33,856 nucleotides of DNA. Source: Pseudomonadota bacterium (GTDB taxonomy: Bacteria > Myxococcota_A > Polyangia > Polyangiales > JAFGIB01). The stretch covers positions 1 to 33,856 of the forward strand of contig JADGRE010000040.1 in assembly GCA_017881185.1 (NCBI GenBank). The letters are read 5' to 3'. The notes beneath the pieces were generated by a model. That model saw only the letters and a list, made by a program, of their open reading frames with translations. It was not told the DNA's origin and did no database searches. Both the position numbers and the translations under genes were made by a program. Positions 7,919-18,658 of this stretch are shown here, piece by piece. Every line of letters begins with the position of its first letter. Positions within the stretch are counted from its first letter, which is position 1.

Positions 7919-9535
7919 TCAGCGACCGACGATGGTGGGCTGCAGCACCAGCGGGAAGCGGTAGCTGTCGGCGCCCGCAGCTGCGGGGAAGGTGAAGCTT
8001 TGCGCGCTCTTGCGCACGCAGTCGATCAGGTCGGCGGGAGCTTCGCCGGTGACGTTAGCGCGCGCGACGCGTCCGAGCGCCGCAACCTCCAGCTCCACGA
8101 TCAATTTGTAGGTCTGCACGTGGGTCTTGCCGCGTTGCATCTGCGCCATCACGGCGTCTTCGAGACAGTGCTGGAGTTCGCTCTGGTGCTTCTCGAGCAC
8201 CTCGCCCAGCGCGTTGGAGTCTCGCTCGGCACGCGCCGCACGCTTGGCGCTGTCGTCGCTCGGCTGAGCGGTCGCAGCTGTTGGCTGCATTGCGCCAGCG
8301 TCTGCGACGGCGCTCGGGCTGTTGGCAGGCGTGGGCACGACCTGGGTCGGCTCGGCGACCGCGACCGCTGGTGCGCTTGGCTGCGTCACTGCCGGCGCAT
8401 CGGCAGTCGCCGTGTCTGGACGTGCGTGCGCGCGCCGCCACAGCAAGCCCACCGCCACGACGCAGATGACGAGCGCCGCGGCGATCAACCACCACCATGC
8501 CCCGGCGCCGGTTGCAGCTGACGAGGCGCCGGTAGTTTGCAGGCGCGCCGCCAGCGCTGCTGCCGGTGGCGCTGCGCGCGGCGTGGAGTACACGGCGAAC
8601 GGCTCGGGCTGCGTGGCCGGCGGCCGTCGCGACTGCATGGGCGGCAGACTGCGTCGTCGAGCGGTTGCAGGGTCGTCGGACCACGTCACCGCTTCGAGCG
8701 CGGCGCCCATGTCGGCCGCAGACTGAAAGCGCAGCGCAGCGTCCTTGCGCAGCGCGCGTTCGACGACCGCGAGCAGTGCTCCGGGCAGCTCGGGTCTGAG
8801 GTTGCGCAGTGGGATCGGATCGGTCGTCACGATGGAGACGATGAGCGCGTTGTAGCTGTCACCGCTGTAGGGAGGGTGCCCGGCCAGCGCGTTGTAGAGC
8901 AGAGCGCCCACCGACCACAGATCGCTGCGGTGGTCTGCGCGCTTGCCGGTGGCCTGCTCGGGGCTCATGAACAGCGGCGTGCCGAGCACTGCGCCGGTTT
9001 GCGTCAGCTTCGGGTTGTCGTCGGAGGCCTCCACGCCGGCGATGCCGAAGTCGAGTAAGCGCACGCTGGTCGTGCCGCGCACGTCGCGCGCGAGGAACAC
9101 GTTCTCCGGCTTGATGTCGCGGTGCACGAAGCCTGCGGTGTGCGCCGCCTGTAGCGCGTCGAGTAGCTCGATGCCGATCTCTACGATGGACTGCGGGTCG
9201 AGCATGCCCTGGTCGATGGCGTCGCTGAGCGCCACTCCGTCGAGCAGCTCTAGCACCACGTAGGGCGCGCCGCCGTCCACGCCACCGTCGAGCACCTGCA
9301 CGATGCCCGGGTGTCCGATGGCGCTGGGCGCGCGCGACTCGCGCAGGAAGCGCTCTGCGGCCGCACCGGAGCGCGCGATGCTCTGGTGCATCAGCTTGAG
9401 CGCGACGCGCCGCTGTGTGAACAGATGCTCGGCCTCGTAGACCGCGCCCATGCCACCTGCGCCGAGCAGGCGCAAGAGCCGATATTTCTCGGCGATGATG
9501 CTGCCTATGCGGCTCTCCGCGTCGTGCTGCGTCAT
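7919..9535 (-). CDS. Transmembrane Hanks-type Ser/Thr protein kinase with TonB/AgmX-like C-terminal domain
   Basis: A 538-residue receptor-type kinase. The kinase domain (about 17-275) has all catalytic landmarks: glycine loop GAGGMGAVY at 25-33, Lys47 in VALKLM, Glu66 of helix C, HRDIKPEN with Asp140, DFG with Asp162, and MSPEQATGKRADHRSDLWSVG in the P+1/APE region. A juxtamembrane Pro/Arg/Ala-rich stretch leads to one membrane helix (WWWLIAAALVICVVAVGLLW, near 355). A Pro/Ala/Thr linker follows, then a C-terminal domain of about 95 residues (LQHCLEDAVMAQMQRG, VARANVTGEAPADLIDCVR, FTFPAAAG). This tail resembles the TonB/AgmX-type C-terminal domains common in myxobacteria. The start is the ATG at 9535; the frame is open further upstream only as an antisense shadow of the ATPase gene. 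The input signal is unknown; the degenerate kinase protein downstream is a natural partner candidate. Confidence 0.93.
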   Translation of the reverse strand: MTQHDAESRIGSIIAEKYRLLRLLGAGGMGAVYEAEHLFTQRRVALKLMHQSIARSGAAAERFLRESRAPSAIGHPGIVQVLDGGVDGGAPYVVLELLDGVALSDAIDQGMLDPQSIVEIGIELLDALQAAHTAGFVHRDIKPENVFLARDVRGTTSVRLLDFGIAGVEASDDNPKLTQTGAVLGTPLFMSPEQATGKRADHRSDLWSVGALLYNALAGHPPYSGDSYNALIVSIVTTDPIPLRNLRPELPGALLAVVERALRKDAALRFQSAADMGAALEAVTWSDDPATARRRSLPPMQSRRPPATQPEPFAVYSTPRAAPPAAALAARLQTTGASSAATGAGAWWWLIAAALVICVVAVGLLWRRAHARPDTATADAPAVTQPSAPAVAVAEPTQVVPTPANSPSAVADAGAMQPTAATAQPSDDSAKRAARAERDSNALGEVLEKHQSELQHCLEDAVMAQMQRGKTHVQTYKLIVELEVAALGRVARANVTGEAPADLIDCVRKSAQSFTFPAAAGADSYRFPLVLQPTIVGR

Positions 9536-9576
9536 CGTGGAGCCGAGTCTAACACGAGCCCGCTCCCGCCAGCGTG

Positions 9577-9592
9577 TCGGCGTTGACGCCGA
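9577..9592 (-). terminator. Small inverted repeat after the copper ATPase gene
   Basis: TCGGCG (9577-9582) and CGCCGA (9587-9592) form a 6-bp stem with a TTGA loop, about 27 nt past the ATPase stop on the minus strand. No U-tract follows, so this is weak evidence for a terminator. Confidence 0.25.
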
Positions 9593-9618
9593 TCGGCGCA
9601 CATGCCGCGTCAGCGCGC

Positions 9619-11970
<2,352 letters not shown>

Positions 11971-12107
11971 GCGTGGGCCTCTGCGCTCAGCTCGCTGTCA
12001 GCCACATAGTCCTCGCAAACGGGGTCCGCAAGCGCGCCACGCGCGGGGTGTGGCCACCGGCAGTGCATGCTAGGCTGCGGCCCAAGTACAACACGGGTGA
12101 CGCGAAC

Positions 12108-12677
12108 ATGCGCCAACATCAGACAACTTTGCGTTTGGCGATTGCGACTTGCGGTGTGTTGATGTCCGCAGCGTGCGGTGGTCCGGCGGGCGATGGCTCC
12201 GGGGGCGTCGCGCAAGCGCAGGGCAAAGCAAGCCCGAGCGGCAGTCCGAAGCCAAGCAGCGCAGGCAAGGTGGTCGCTGCGTATCTGTCCGTGCACGAGG
12301 CGCTCGCAGCCGACAACCAAGCGGCCGCGCGCACGGCGTTCGTGCAGGTCAAAGACGGCCTGTCTGCGCAGCTCATCTCCAACGCCACCGTGCTCGCGCG
12401 CGCCACCAAAGCTGCTGCGGCAGGCGCCGCCGCGAAAGATCTCGACGCTGCACGCAAGGCCTTCGGCGAGCTCAGTGCGGCCTTCGTCGACTGGCTCAAG
12501 GCGCAGCCCAGTCCGGCCACCGAAGCCCTGCAGCTGGCGAACTGCCCCATGGCGTTCGGCACGGGTGCGAAGTGGTTTCAGCGCGGCGACAAGATCCACA
12601 ACCCCTACTACGGCAGCGAGATGCCCAGCTGCGGCACCATCGACGCCCAGCTGAAGCCTGGCGACAAGCTGAAGTGA
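12108..12677 (+). CDS. DUF3347-type periplasmic lipoprotein
   Basis: A 189-residue predicted lipoprotein with a signal peptide and SAAC lipobox (Cys23), then a Gly/Ser/Pro-rich spacer. From about residue 55 a DUF3347-like domain follows: VVAAYLSVHEALAADNQAAA, a helical Ala-rich middle, and the characteristic end NCPMAFGTGAKWFQ, NPYYGSEMPSCGTID. In many bacteria this domain is fused to the end of CusB-type adaptors or stands beside copper efflux genes. The conserved Cys/Met residues (NCPM, MPSC) suggest copper contact, which is inference. It is divergent from the CopA-like ATPase and 78 nt before the SafE-like gene, so it could belong to either copper efflux or oxidase copper supply. The start is the ATG at 12108; no strong ribosome-binding site is visible. 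Confidence 0.82.
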   Translation: MRQHQTTLRLAIATCGVLMSAACGGPAGDGSGGVAQAQGKASPSGSPKPSSAGKVVAAYLSVHEALAADNQAAARTAFVQVKDGLSAQLISNATVLARATKAAAAGAAAKDLDAARKAFGELSAAFVDWLKAQPSPATEALQLANCPMAFGTGAKWFQRGDKIHNPYYGSEMPSCGTIDAQLKPGDKLK

Positions 12678-12755
12678 GCGCGACTCTGAGCTTGGCGCCG
12701 AGCTGAGCTTGCCACCCGTTGCGCGGTGCATACGTGCTGCGCAGCCGAGGTGTCG

Positions 12756-13448
12756 ATGTTCGAGGCGCTAGTGTCCGGGGCCACCTTGGGCGTTCTGAGC
12801 TTGCCGCATTGTGTCGCGATGTGTGGCCCCCTGGCCGCCTACGCGTGCACGAACGCGGCCGGCCGTGCGCCGGCGCTGCGCTATCAGCTCGGTCGCACGC
12901 TCGCATACGCGTTTCTCGGTGCCGTATGCGGCCGGCTGGGCCAGGTGATGACTACCGCCGGCGGCGGGCCGTGGCCGCGGCTGGTGTTCTCGCTGCTGGC
13001 GGCGGCTGCCTGTGTGCTCACCGCGCGCAAGCTCTGGCGCCACGAGAAGACCCCCGCACCGCTCGTGCAGCTGCGCAGCTCCCGCAGCGTCTCACCCTTT
13101 GCAGTCCTCGCGCAGATCGTGCCCGCAGAGCCGGCTGTGCTGGCTTTGCTCACCGGCTTTCTGCCGTGCGGTGCGCTCGCAACCGCGCTGGTTGCAGCTT
13201 CCGCCACCAGCAGCGCTGCCGCTGGCACGCTGCTGATGCTCGGGTTCGTCACTGCGAGCGCGCCCGCGTTGCTCGGCATGAGCGTGCTCACGCGCGCGTG
13301 GCCGGCTACGAGCTTCGCGCGCCTACAACGCCCGCTCGCCGTCGCCTTCGCGGTGTGCGCCTTACTCTTCGTCGCCCGTCCGCTCGCTGCGATGTCCACC
13401 GCGTCCGCCGCACCCCAGGCCAGCCATGCGAAGTACCACTGTCACTGA
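12756..13448 (+). CDS. SafE/TauE-like membrane protein of the cbb3 oxidase cluster
   Basis: A 230-residue integral membrane protein of the family annotated as sulfite exporter TauE/SafE or UreH/DsbD-like. Proteins of this type are often encoded beside ccoI, ccoS and ccoG and are thought to take part in copper delivery or cbb3 maturation. It shows the landmarks SLPHCVAMCGP at 15-25 in the first helix and GFLPCGALATAL in the second half, with about six hydrophobic helices. It ends in a metal-ligand-like KYHCH tail. GAGG at 12747-12750 is 5 nt before the ATG at 12756. An in-frame GTG at 12726 would add ten residues but lacks a comparable site. It is the first gene of the oxidase operon; ccoI follows directly. 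Confidence 0.85.
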   Translation: MFEALVSGATLGVLSLPHCVAMCGPLAAYACTNAAGRAPALRYQLGRTLAYAFLGAVCGRLGQVMTTAGGGPWPRLVFSLLAAAACVLTARKLWRHEKTPAPLVQLRSSRSVSPFAVLAQIVPAEPAVLALLTGFLPCGALATALVAASATSSAAAGTLLMLGFVTASAPALLGMSVLTRAWPATSFARLQRPLAVAFAVCALLFVARPLAAMSTASAAPQASHAKYHCH

Positions 13449-13499
13449 GCGTTGCGCGCGCCGCGGCTCGGCACGATGTTTGCGTTGCCCGCAGGTGCC

Positions 13500-15962
13500 A
13501 TGCTGTTGGTGACGTCGAATGCGCCCGCGCGTGATGCGGAGGCGAAGGATTTGCGAGCACAGGCTGCGCGCGGCGCAAGCGCTGCGCCATGCACCTGCTT
13601 GCACTGCGGCGCGCTCGTGCCCGCGGGCGCGCCCGAGGCCTACTGCTGTGCCGGCTGTCGCGTGGTGCACCGTGCCCTGCGGGGCGCCGGCCTCACGCGC
13701 TACTACCAGCTGCGCGGCGCGACCGGCGAGCCCGCCGCCGATCTGCACCTCGAGCGTCGCGACCACAAATGGCTCGAACCGCTGGCGCAGAGCCTGCGCT
13801 GCAGCACCTGCACGACACAGCTCTCCTTCAAGGTGCAGGGCGTGCGCTGCGCAGCCTGCGTCTGGTTGATTCAAGAGCTGTTCGGTCGCCAACCCGGTGC
13901 AGGGCGAATCATCGTCAATTCGGGCCTCGGCACGCTCGAGCTACTGGCAGCCTCCGACTTCCCGCTCTTGCGCTTCGTGAACGAGCTCGAGTCCTTCGGC
14001 TACCTCGTCGGCCCGTACACGCGCAACGATAGCGACAGCGCACCCAGCGACGATCTGTTCTTGCGCGCCGGCGTGTGTGTGGCCCTCGCCGGCAGCGCCA
14101 TGATGTTCGCTGCTGCGATCTACTTCGGGCTGCACGATGGGCCGCTCTACCGACTGCTGCACACCCTCAACTTCGGTTGCGCGACGCTCGCGGTGCTGGT
14201 CGGCGGACCCGTGTTCATCGAGTCGGCATGGCGAGCGGTGCAACAGCGGATCTTACACCTCGACTTGCCCATCGCCGTGGGCATCGTGCTCACCTACAGC
14301 GCCGCATTGTGGTCGTTCGTCTCGGGCGACACCCGCGCTGCGTACTACGACACCCTCGCCATCTTCATCGCGCTCATGCTCATCGGGCGCTGGCTCAAGC
14401 AGCGCATCGTCGTACGCAACCAGCGCCAGCTGCTCGAGCGCGATGGCAGCGAGAGCTTGCTCGCCCGTCGCATCGAAGGCGATCAAGTGCGCCTGGTCGC
14501 GTGCCAGGAGCTGCGCGTGGGCGACGAGCTGTTGGTGCCGCCCGGCGATCTCGTGCCCGTCGATGCACTAACCATCGGCAGCGGTGCGCTGTGCTCGCTC
14601 GACTGGATCAACGGCGAGAGCGCCCCCGTGGCCTATGCGGCAGGCAGCGAGATCCCTGCGGGCGCGTTCAACGCCGGTCACAGCGCGCTGCGTGTGCGCG
14701 CCACCATGGGCTTCGTCGACTCGCCGCTGTGTCAGTTGCTCGCGCGCCCGCGACCCGACGACGCCCAGGCGCCGCGTCGCTACCATCTGTTCTCTGCGGC
14801 CTACGTTCTGGGCGTGCTGTCCGCGGCGCTTGGCGGCTTCGCGTATTGGGCCTGGCGCACCGGTGACGCTATCGCCGGCCTCGAGGTCGCGACCGCAGTC
14901 TGCGTGGTGACCTGTCCGTGTGCGATCGGCATCGCCACGCCGCTCGCGTACGACTTCGCTTTGGCCGGTCTGCGCCGCGCGGGTTTGTTCGTACGCAGCG
15001 CGAGCTTCCTCGACCGCGCCGTGCAGATCCGCCGCGTCGTCTTCGACAAGACCGGTACGCTCACCACCGGCCGGCTCTCGCTGCAAGACACTGCACCGCT
15101 GACGCAGCTGACGGATGAACAGCTCGATGCGCTCTACACGCTGGTCGCCGGCAGCGTGCACCCCAAGAGTCTGGCCGTGCAGCACGCACTCGAACGCTCG
15201 CCGGTCCACCTCTTGCCAGGGCTCGTCACCGAGATCCCGGGCGAGGGTGTGCAGGCGTGCCTCGCTGGTGGCCAGTATCGGCTCGGCCGCAAAGGCTTCG
15301 CGCTCGGCGCAGCCGAGCCGCCGGAGCCGCCGAGCGCGCCACCGCCCGACCCGCAAACGGACGACCTCTTCTTCTGCGCCGACGGCAGGCTCTTGATCGC
15401 GCTGCGCACTTGCGAGACCGAACGTAACGACGCCGGCGCCGAGCTTGCGCAGCTGACGGCGGCAGGCTACCAGCCGTGGATCTTGAGCGGCGACGAGCCC
15501 GCACGCGTCCAGCAGCTCGCGCAAGCCCTCCACATTCCACCGGAGCGCGCTATCGGTGGCCTGTCCCCGTCCGGCAAGTCCGACTGGATCGCCGCCCACG
15601 ACCGCAACGATCTCCTCATGATTGGCGATGGCATCAACGACAGCCTGGCGGTGGGGCGTGCGTTCGCCTCGGGCACGCCGTCCATCGATCGGGCGCTCAT
15701 GCCCTGGCGCACCGACTTCTACTTCGTCACGCCGGGCCTCGCCCCGATCGGTTTGTCACTGCGCGTCGCGCGTCGCTTGGCCGCGGTGGTGCGTCGCAAC
15801 CAGCTCTTCGGTGTCAGTTACAACCTCGGTGTCGTGGCGCTCTCACTGCTCGGGCTCATGCGTCCGTGGCTCGCCGCGCTGCTCATGCCCCTGTCGTCGA
15901 TCGCGGTGCTGACCGCGACCTCGCTGTCCCTGTCGTCACGGAGCCCCCTATGGAAGCGTTGA
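13500..15962 (+). CDS. ccoI: CcoI/FixI-type copper-transporting P1B-ATPase
   Basis: An 820-residue P-type ATPase that supplies copper for cbb3 oxidase assembly. The N-terminus has a Cys cluster (CTCLHCG, then YCCAGC) typical of the metal-binding domain of CcoI-like ATPases, followed by a second region with CSTC and the HMA-like GVRCAACVWLIQ. Membrane helices follow. The intramembrane motif is CPC (Cys472-Pro-Cys474, then AIGIATP), with phosphorylated Asp516 in DKTGTLTTG and GDGINDSLAV near the end. The actuator motif reads INGESAP, with Asn in place of the usual Thr/Ser before GE. The usual His-Pro dipeptide appears as VHPKSLAV. The start is uncertain: the ATG at 13500 has AGG 4 nt upstream; an ATG at 13476 and a TTG at 13452 are in frame. 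It overlaps ccoS. Confidence 0.92.
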   Translation: MLLVTSNAPARDAEAKDLRAQAARGASAAPCTCLHCGALVPAGAPEAYCCAGCRVVHRALRGAGLTRYYQLRGATGEPAADLHLERRDHKWLEPLAQSLRCSTCTTQLSFKVQGVRCAACVWLIQELFGRQPGAGRIIVNSGLGTLELLAASDFPLLRFVNELESFGYLVGPYTRNDSDSAPSDDLFLRAGVCVALAGSAMMFAAAIYFGLHDGPLYRLLHTLNFGCATLAVLVGGPVFIESAWRAVQQRILHLDLPIAVGIVLTYSAALWSFVSGDTRAAYYDTLAIFIALMLIGRWLKQRIVVRNQRQLLERDGSESLLARRIEGDQVRLVACQELRVGDELLVPPGDLVPVDALTIGSGALCSLDWINGESAPVAYAAGSEIPAGAFNAGHSALRVRATMGFVDSPLCQLLARPRPDDAQAPRRYHLFSAAYVLGVLSAALGGFAYWAWRTGDAIAGLEVATAVCVVTCPCAIGIATPLAYDFALAGLRRAGLFVRSASFLDRAVQIRRVVFDKTGTLTTGRLSLQDTAPLTQLTDEQLDALYTLVAGSVHPKSLAVQHALERSPVHLLPGLVTEIPGEGVQACLAGGQYRLGRKGFALGAAEPPEPPSAPPPDPQTDDLFFCADGRLLIALRTCETERNDAGAELAQLTAAGYQPWILSGDEPARVQQLAQALHIPPERAIGGLSPSGKSDWIAAHDRNDLLMIGDGINDSLAVGRAFASGTPSIDRALMPWRTDFYFVTPGLAPIGLSLRVARRLAAVVRRNQLFGVSYNLGVVALSLLGLMRPWLAALLMPLSSIAVLTATSLSLSSRSPLWKR

Positions 15963-16129
15963 TGCTCACGGTGTTCGTCTCGATCTTGCTCGTCGCGGCA
16001 TCGCTCTTGTTCTTCGCGTGGAATCTGCACCACGGCAGTCACGATCACTCCGAACGTCTTGCGCTCTTACCGCTCGAGGAAGACGCCCGGCTCGCCCCGC
16101 CCGAGAGCACTCACGAAGGAAGGAACTAG
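15950..16129 (+). CDS. ccoS: CcoS, cbb3 oxidase assembly protein
   Basis: A 59-residue single-helix membrane protein beginning MEALMLTVFVSILLVAASLL with FFAWNLHHGSHDHSERLALL after the helix. Size, topology and position between ccoI and ccoNO match CcoS, needed for cofactor insertion into cbb3 oxidase. The His-rich HHGSHDH segment after the helix is a possible copper ligand set, not a general feature of CcoS that I know. The gene overlaps the ccoI end by 13 nt. Two starts are possible: the ATG at 15950 (GGAG 6 nt upstream) and an ATG at 15962 (GGAAG 5 nt upstream, TGATG overlap with the ccoI stop). I prefer the first for its family-like length. Confidence 0.8.
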   Translation: MEALMLTVFVSILLVAASLLFFAWNLHHGSHDHSERLALLPLEEDARLAPPESTHEGRN

Positions 16130-16130
16130 C

Positions 16131-18467
16131 ATGGACACGAAGCACATCACCTACGACGACGACATCGTCCGCAAGTTCACCGCGGCCTCGGTGCTGTTCG
16201 GAATCGTTGGTTTGCTGGTCGGGGTCATCGTCGCGCTACAGCTGGCGTTCTGGCAGGCGAACCTGGGCCCCTACTTCAGCTTTGGTCGGCTGCGTCCGCT
16301 GCACACCAACGCGGTCATCTTCGCGTTCGTGGGCAACATGATGTTCGCGGGCGTCTATTACTCCACGCAGCGGTTGCTGAAGGTGCGCATGGCTTCGGAC
16401 ATGCTCTCGCGTGTTCACTTCTGGGGCTGGCAGCTGATCATCGTCGCGGCCGCCATCACGCTGCCGCTCGGCATCACCACGGGCAAGGAATACGCCGAGC
16501 TCGAATGGCCGATCGACCTCGCCATCGCCGTGGTCTGGTTGGCATTCGTGGCCAATTTCTTCTGGACGGTGGCCAAGCGCAACGAGAAGCACCTGTACGT
16601 CGCGCTCTGGTTCTACATCTCTACGTTGATCGCCATCACCGTGCTGCACGTGGTGAACAGCCTCGAGATCCCGGTCAGCGCGTGGAAGAGCTACTCGGTG
16701 TTCGCGGGTGTGCAGGACGCGCTGGTGCAGTGGTGGTACGGCCACAACGCAGTGGCCTTCTTCCTGACCACGCCGATCCTCGGCATCATGTATTACTTCT
16801 TGCCCAAGGCGGCCAATCGCCCGGTGTTCTCGTACCGGCTGTCGATCATCCACTTCTGGTCGCTGGTGTTCCTCTACATCTGGGCCGGCCCGCACCACTT
16901 GCTCAACACCGCGTTGCCCGAGTGGGCGCAGAGCGTGGGCATGGTGTTCTCGCTCATGCTGATCGCGCCAAGCTGGGGCGGCATGCTCAACGGCTTGCTC
17001 ACCTTGCGCGGTGCGTGGTCCGAGCTGCGTAGCGATCCGGTGCTCAAGTTCTTTGCGGCCGCCGTCACCTTCTACGGCATGGCCACCTTCGAAGGCCCGA
17101 TGCTCAGCATCAAGGGCGTCAGCGCGCTCGCCCACTACACCGACTGGATCATCGCGCACGTGCACATCGGCGCGCTCGGCTGGAACGGCTTCATGGCCGC
17201 GGGCATGTTCTACTGGCTCGTGCCACGCCTCTACGGCACCAAGCTGCACTCGCAGGGCGCCGCCAACGCGCACTTTTACCTCGCGACGGTGGGCATTCTG
17301 CTCTACGCCGCGTCGATGTGGACCTCGGGTGTCACCCAGGGCCTGATGTGGCGCGCCGAAAATGCCAGCGGCGGGCTCGCCTACCCGAGCTTTGTCGAGA
17401 CCGTGATCGCGATTCGCCCGATGTACTGGACGCGCCTCTTCGGAGGCACGCTCTACCTCATCGGTTTCTGCGTGATGGCGTGGAACCTGGTCGTGACTGC
17501 GCGTAGCGGCCAAGCCGTAGACGGCACCGCCGATGTGGTAGTTGCCGCCGAGACGCAAGAGGTCGGCGCCGGCAGCATCTTGTTCGGTAGTCCAGTGCTC
17601 GTGTGCATCGGCGTGCTCGCGCTGCTCGCGGTGGTCGCGTTCGTCGGCCCGGTCGGTGCCACCATCGTGCTCGTGGTGGCGGGTCTCGTCGCGGTGTTCG
17701 CGACGGCGCGCTTCTTCCAGAGCAAGAGCGACACGGGACCCAGCTGGCACCGCCTCGTCGAGGGCAGTGCGCTGCCGTTCACCGTGCTGGTCATCGGTGG
17801 CGTGCTGATCGGTGGCATCGCCGAGATCGTGCCGATCGTGCTCACCGGCAACAGCCACATGGCCACCACCGACCACAAGCCGTACACGGCGCTCGAGCTC
17901 GAAGGCCGCGACCTGTTCATCCGCGAGGGTTGCTACAACTGCCACTCGCAGATGGTGCGGCCCTTCACGTGGGAGACCGCGCGCTTCGGCGCTCCGTCCA
18001 CCATCGACGACTCCATCTTCGATCATCCCTTCCAGTGGGGCAGCAAGCGCACGGGCCCCGATCTCGCGCACCTGGGTGGTCGCTACAACAACGTGTGGCA
18101 CTACAAGCACCTGCTCGATCCGCGCGAGCTCTCCCCCGGCTCGAACATGCCGCCGTATCAGCACCTGGCACGCGGCACGGTCGACTTCTCGCGCACGGCC
18201 GACAAGCTGCGCGCGATGCGCAGCATCGGCGTGCCATACAAGCCCGAACAGATCCAAAGCGCAGCTGCCGACGCACTGCGCGCCGGTCAAGCCATCGCGA
18301 CGGGCTTGAAGACCGACGCCAACGTCGATGTTGCGCCCAACGCCGAGCTCGTCGCGCTCATCGCTTACCTGCAACGCCTCGGTCACAAGGAAAGTCCGAT
18401 GGCGGCGTTGCAGACGCAGCCCACTGACACACACGCGCTCGCGCGCGTCAGCACCGGAGGTCGCTAG
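16131..18467 (+). CDS. ccoNO: Fused cbb3 cytochrome oxidase subunits I and II (CcoN-CcoO)
   Basis: A 778-residue fusion of the catalytic subunit and the membrane cytochrome c subunit, the O2-reducing core of a high-affinity terminal oxidase. Residues 1-470 are CcoN, with the heme and CuB histidine regions LRPLHTNAVIFAFVGN, YGHNAVAFFLTTP, WAGPHHLLNTALPEW and WIIAHVHIGALGWNG. Residues about 480-545 add two hydrophobic helices (VLVCIGVLALLAVVAFVG; IVLVVAGLVAVFATARFF) that belong to neither standard subunit. CcoO begins with a helix near 555 (LPFTVLVIGGVLIGGIAEIV) and carries one c-type heme site, CYNCHSQMVRPF (Cys601, Cys604, His605), with Met673 in SNMPPY as likely axial ligand. A strong AAGGAAGG precedes the ATG. 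ccoQ starts 2 nt after the stop. Confidence 0.96.
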   Translation: MDTKHITYDDDIVRKFTAASVLFGIVGLLVGVIVALQLAFWQANLGPYFSFGRLRPLHTNAVIFAFVGNMMFAGVYYSTQRLLKVRMASDMLSRVHFWGWQLIIVAAAITLPLGITTGKEYAELEWPIDLAIAVVWLAFVANFFWTVAKRNEKHLYVALWFYISTLIAITVLHVVNSLEIPVSAWKSYSVFAGVQDALVQWWYGHNAVAFFLTTPILGIMYYFLPKAANRPVFSYRLSIIHFWSLVFLYIWAGPHHLLNTALPEWAQSVGMVFSLMLIAPSWGGMLNGLLTLRGAWSELRSDPVLKFFAAAVTFYGMATFEGPMLSIKGVSALAHYTDWIIAHVHIGALGWNGFMAAGMFYWLVPRLYGTKLHSQGAANAHFYLATVGILLYAASMWTSGVTQGLMWRAENASGGLAYPSFVETVIAIRPMYWTRLFGGTLYLIGFCVMAWNLVVTARSGQAVDGTADVVVAAETQEVGAGSILFGSPVLVCIGVLALLAVVAFVGPVGATIVLVVAGLVAVFATARFFQSKSDTGPSWHRLVEGSALPFTVLVIGGVLIGGIAEIVPIVLTGNSHMATTDHKPYTALELEGRDLFIREGCYNCHSQMVRPFTWETARFGAPSTIDDSIFDHPFQWGSKRTGPDLAHLGGRYNNVWHYKHLLDPRELSPGSNMPPYQHLARGTVDFSRTADKLRAMRSIGVPYKPEQIQSAAADALRAGQAIATGLKTDANVDVAPNAELVALIAYLQRLGHKESPMAALQTQPTDTHALARVSTGGR

Positions 18468-18469
18468 CC

Positions 18470-18658
18470 ATGCTTCAGCTCTTGTCCGCAGACTACTTCG
18501 CGCGCAGCCCGCTCCTGGTGTTCCCGGTGATCGCGCTGGGCGTGTTCATGCTCGTGTTCGTGGTGGCCACGCTGCGGGCGTTCCTGACACGCCAGAGCGA
18601 GATCTCGCACATGGCCAACTTGCCGCTCGAAGACTCGGAGGTCAGCAGCCATGAGTGA
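18470..18658 (+). CDS. CcoQ-like small membrane subunit
   Basis: A 62-residue protein with one membrane helix (PLLVFPVIALGVFMLVFVVATLRAF) and a short polar tail. Position between CcoNO and CcoP, and size, fit the CcoQ/FixQ subunit that stabilises cbb3 oxidase. Sequence similarity of CcoQ is always low, so the name rests on context. It has a perfect GGAGG at 18456-18460, 9 nt before the ATG. Its last 8 nt overlap the ccoP start. Confidence 0.7.
   Translation: MLQLLSADYFARSPLLVFPVIALGVFMLVFVVATLRAFLTRQSEISHMANLPLEDSEVSSHE

Noticed and set aside
16236-18434. A 732-codon open frame on the minus strand
   Set aside because: It is antisense to ccoNO; its composition (His, Arg, Glu, Asp rich, no family) is what GC-rich codon bias creates opposite a real gene.
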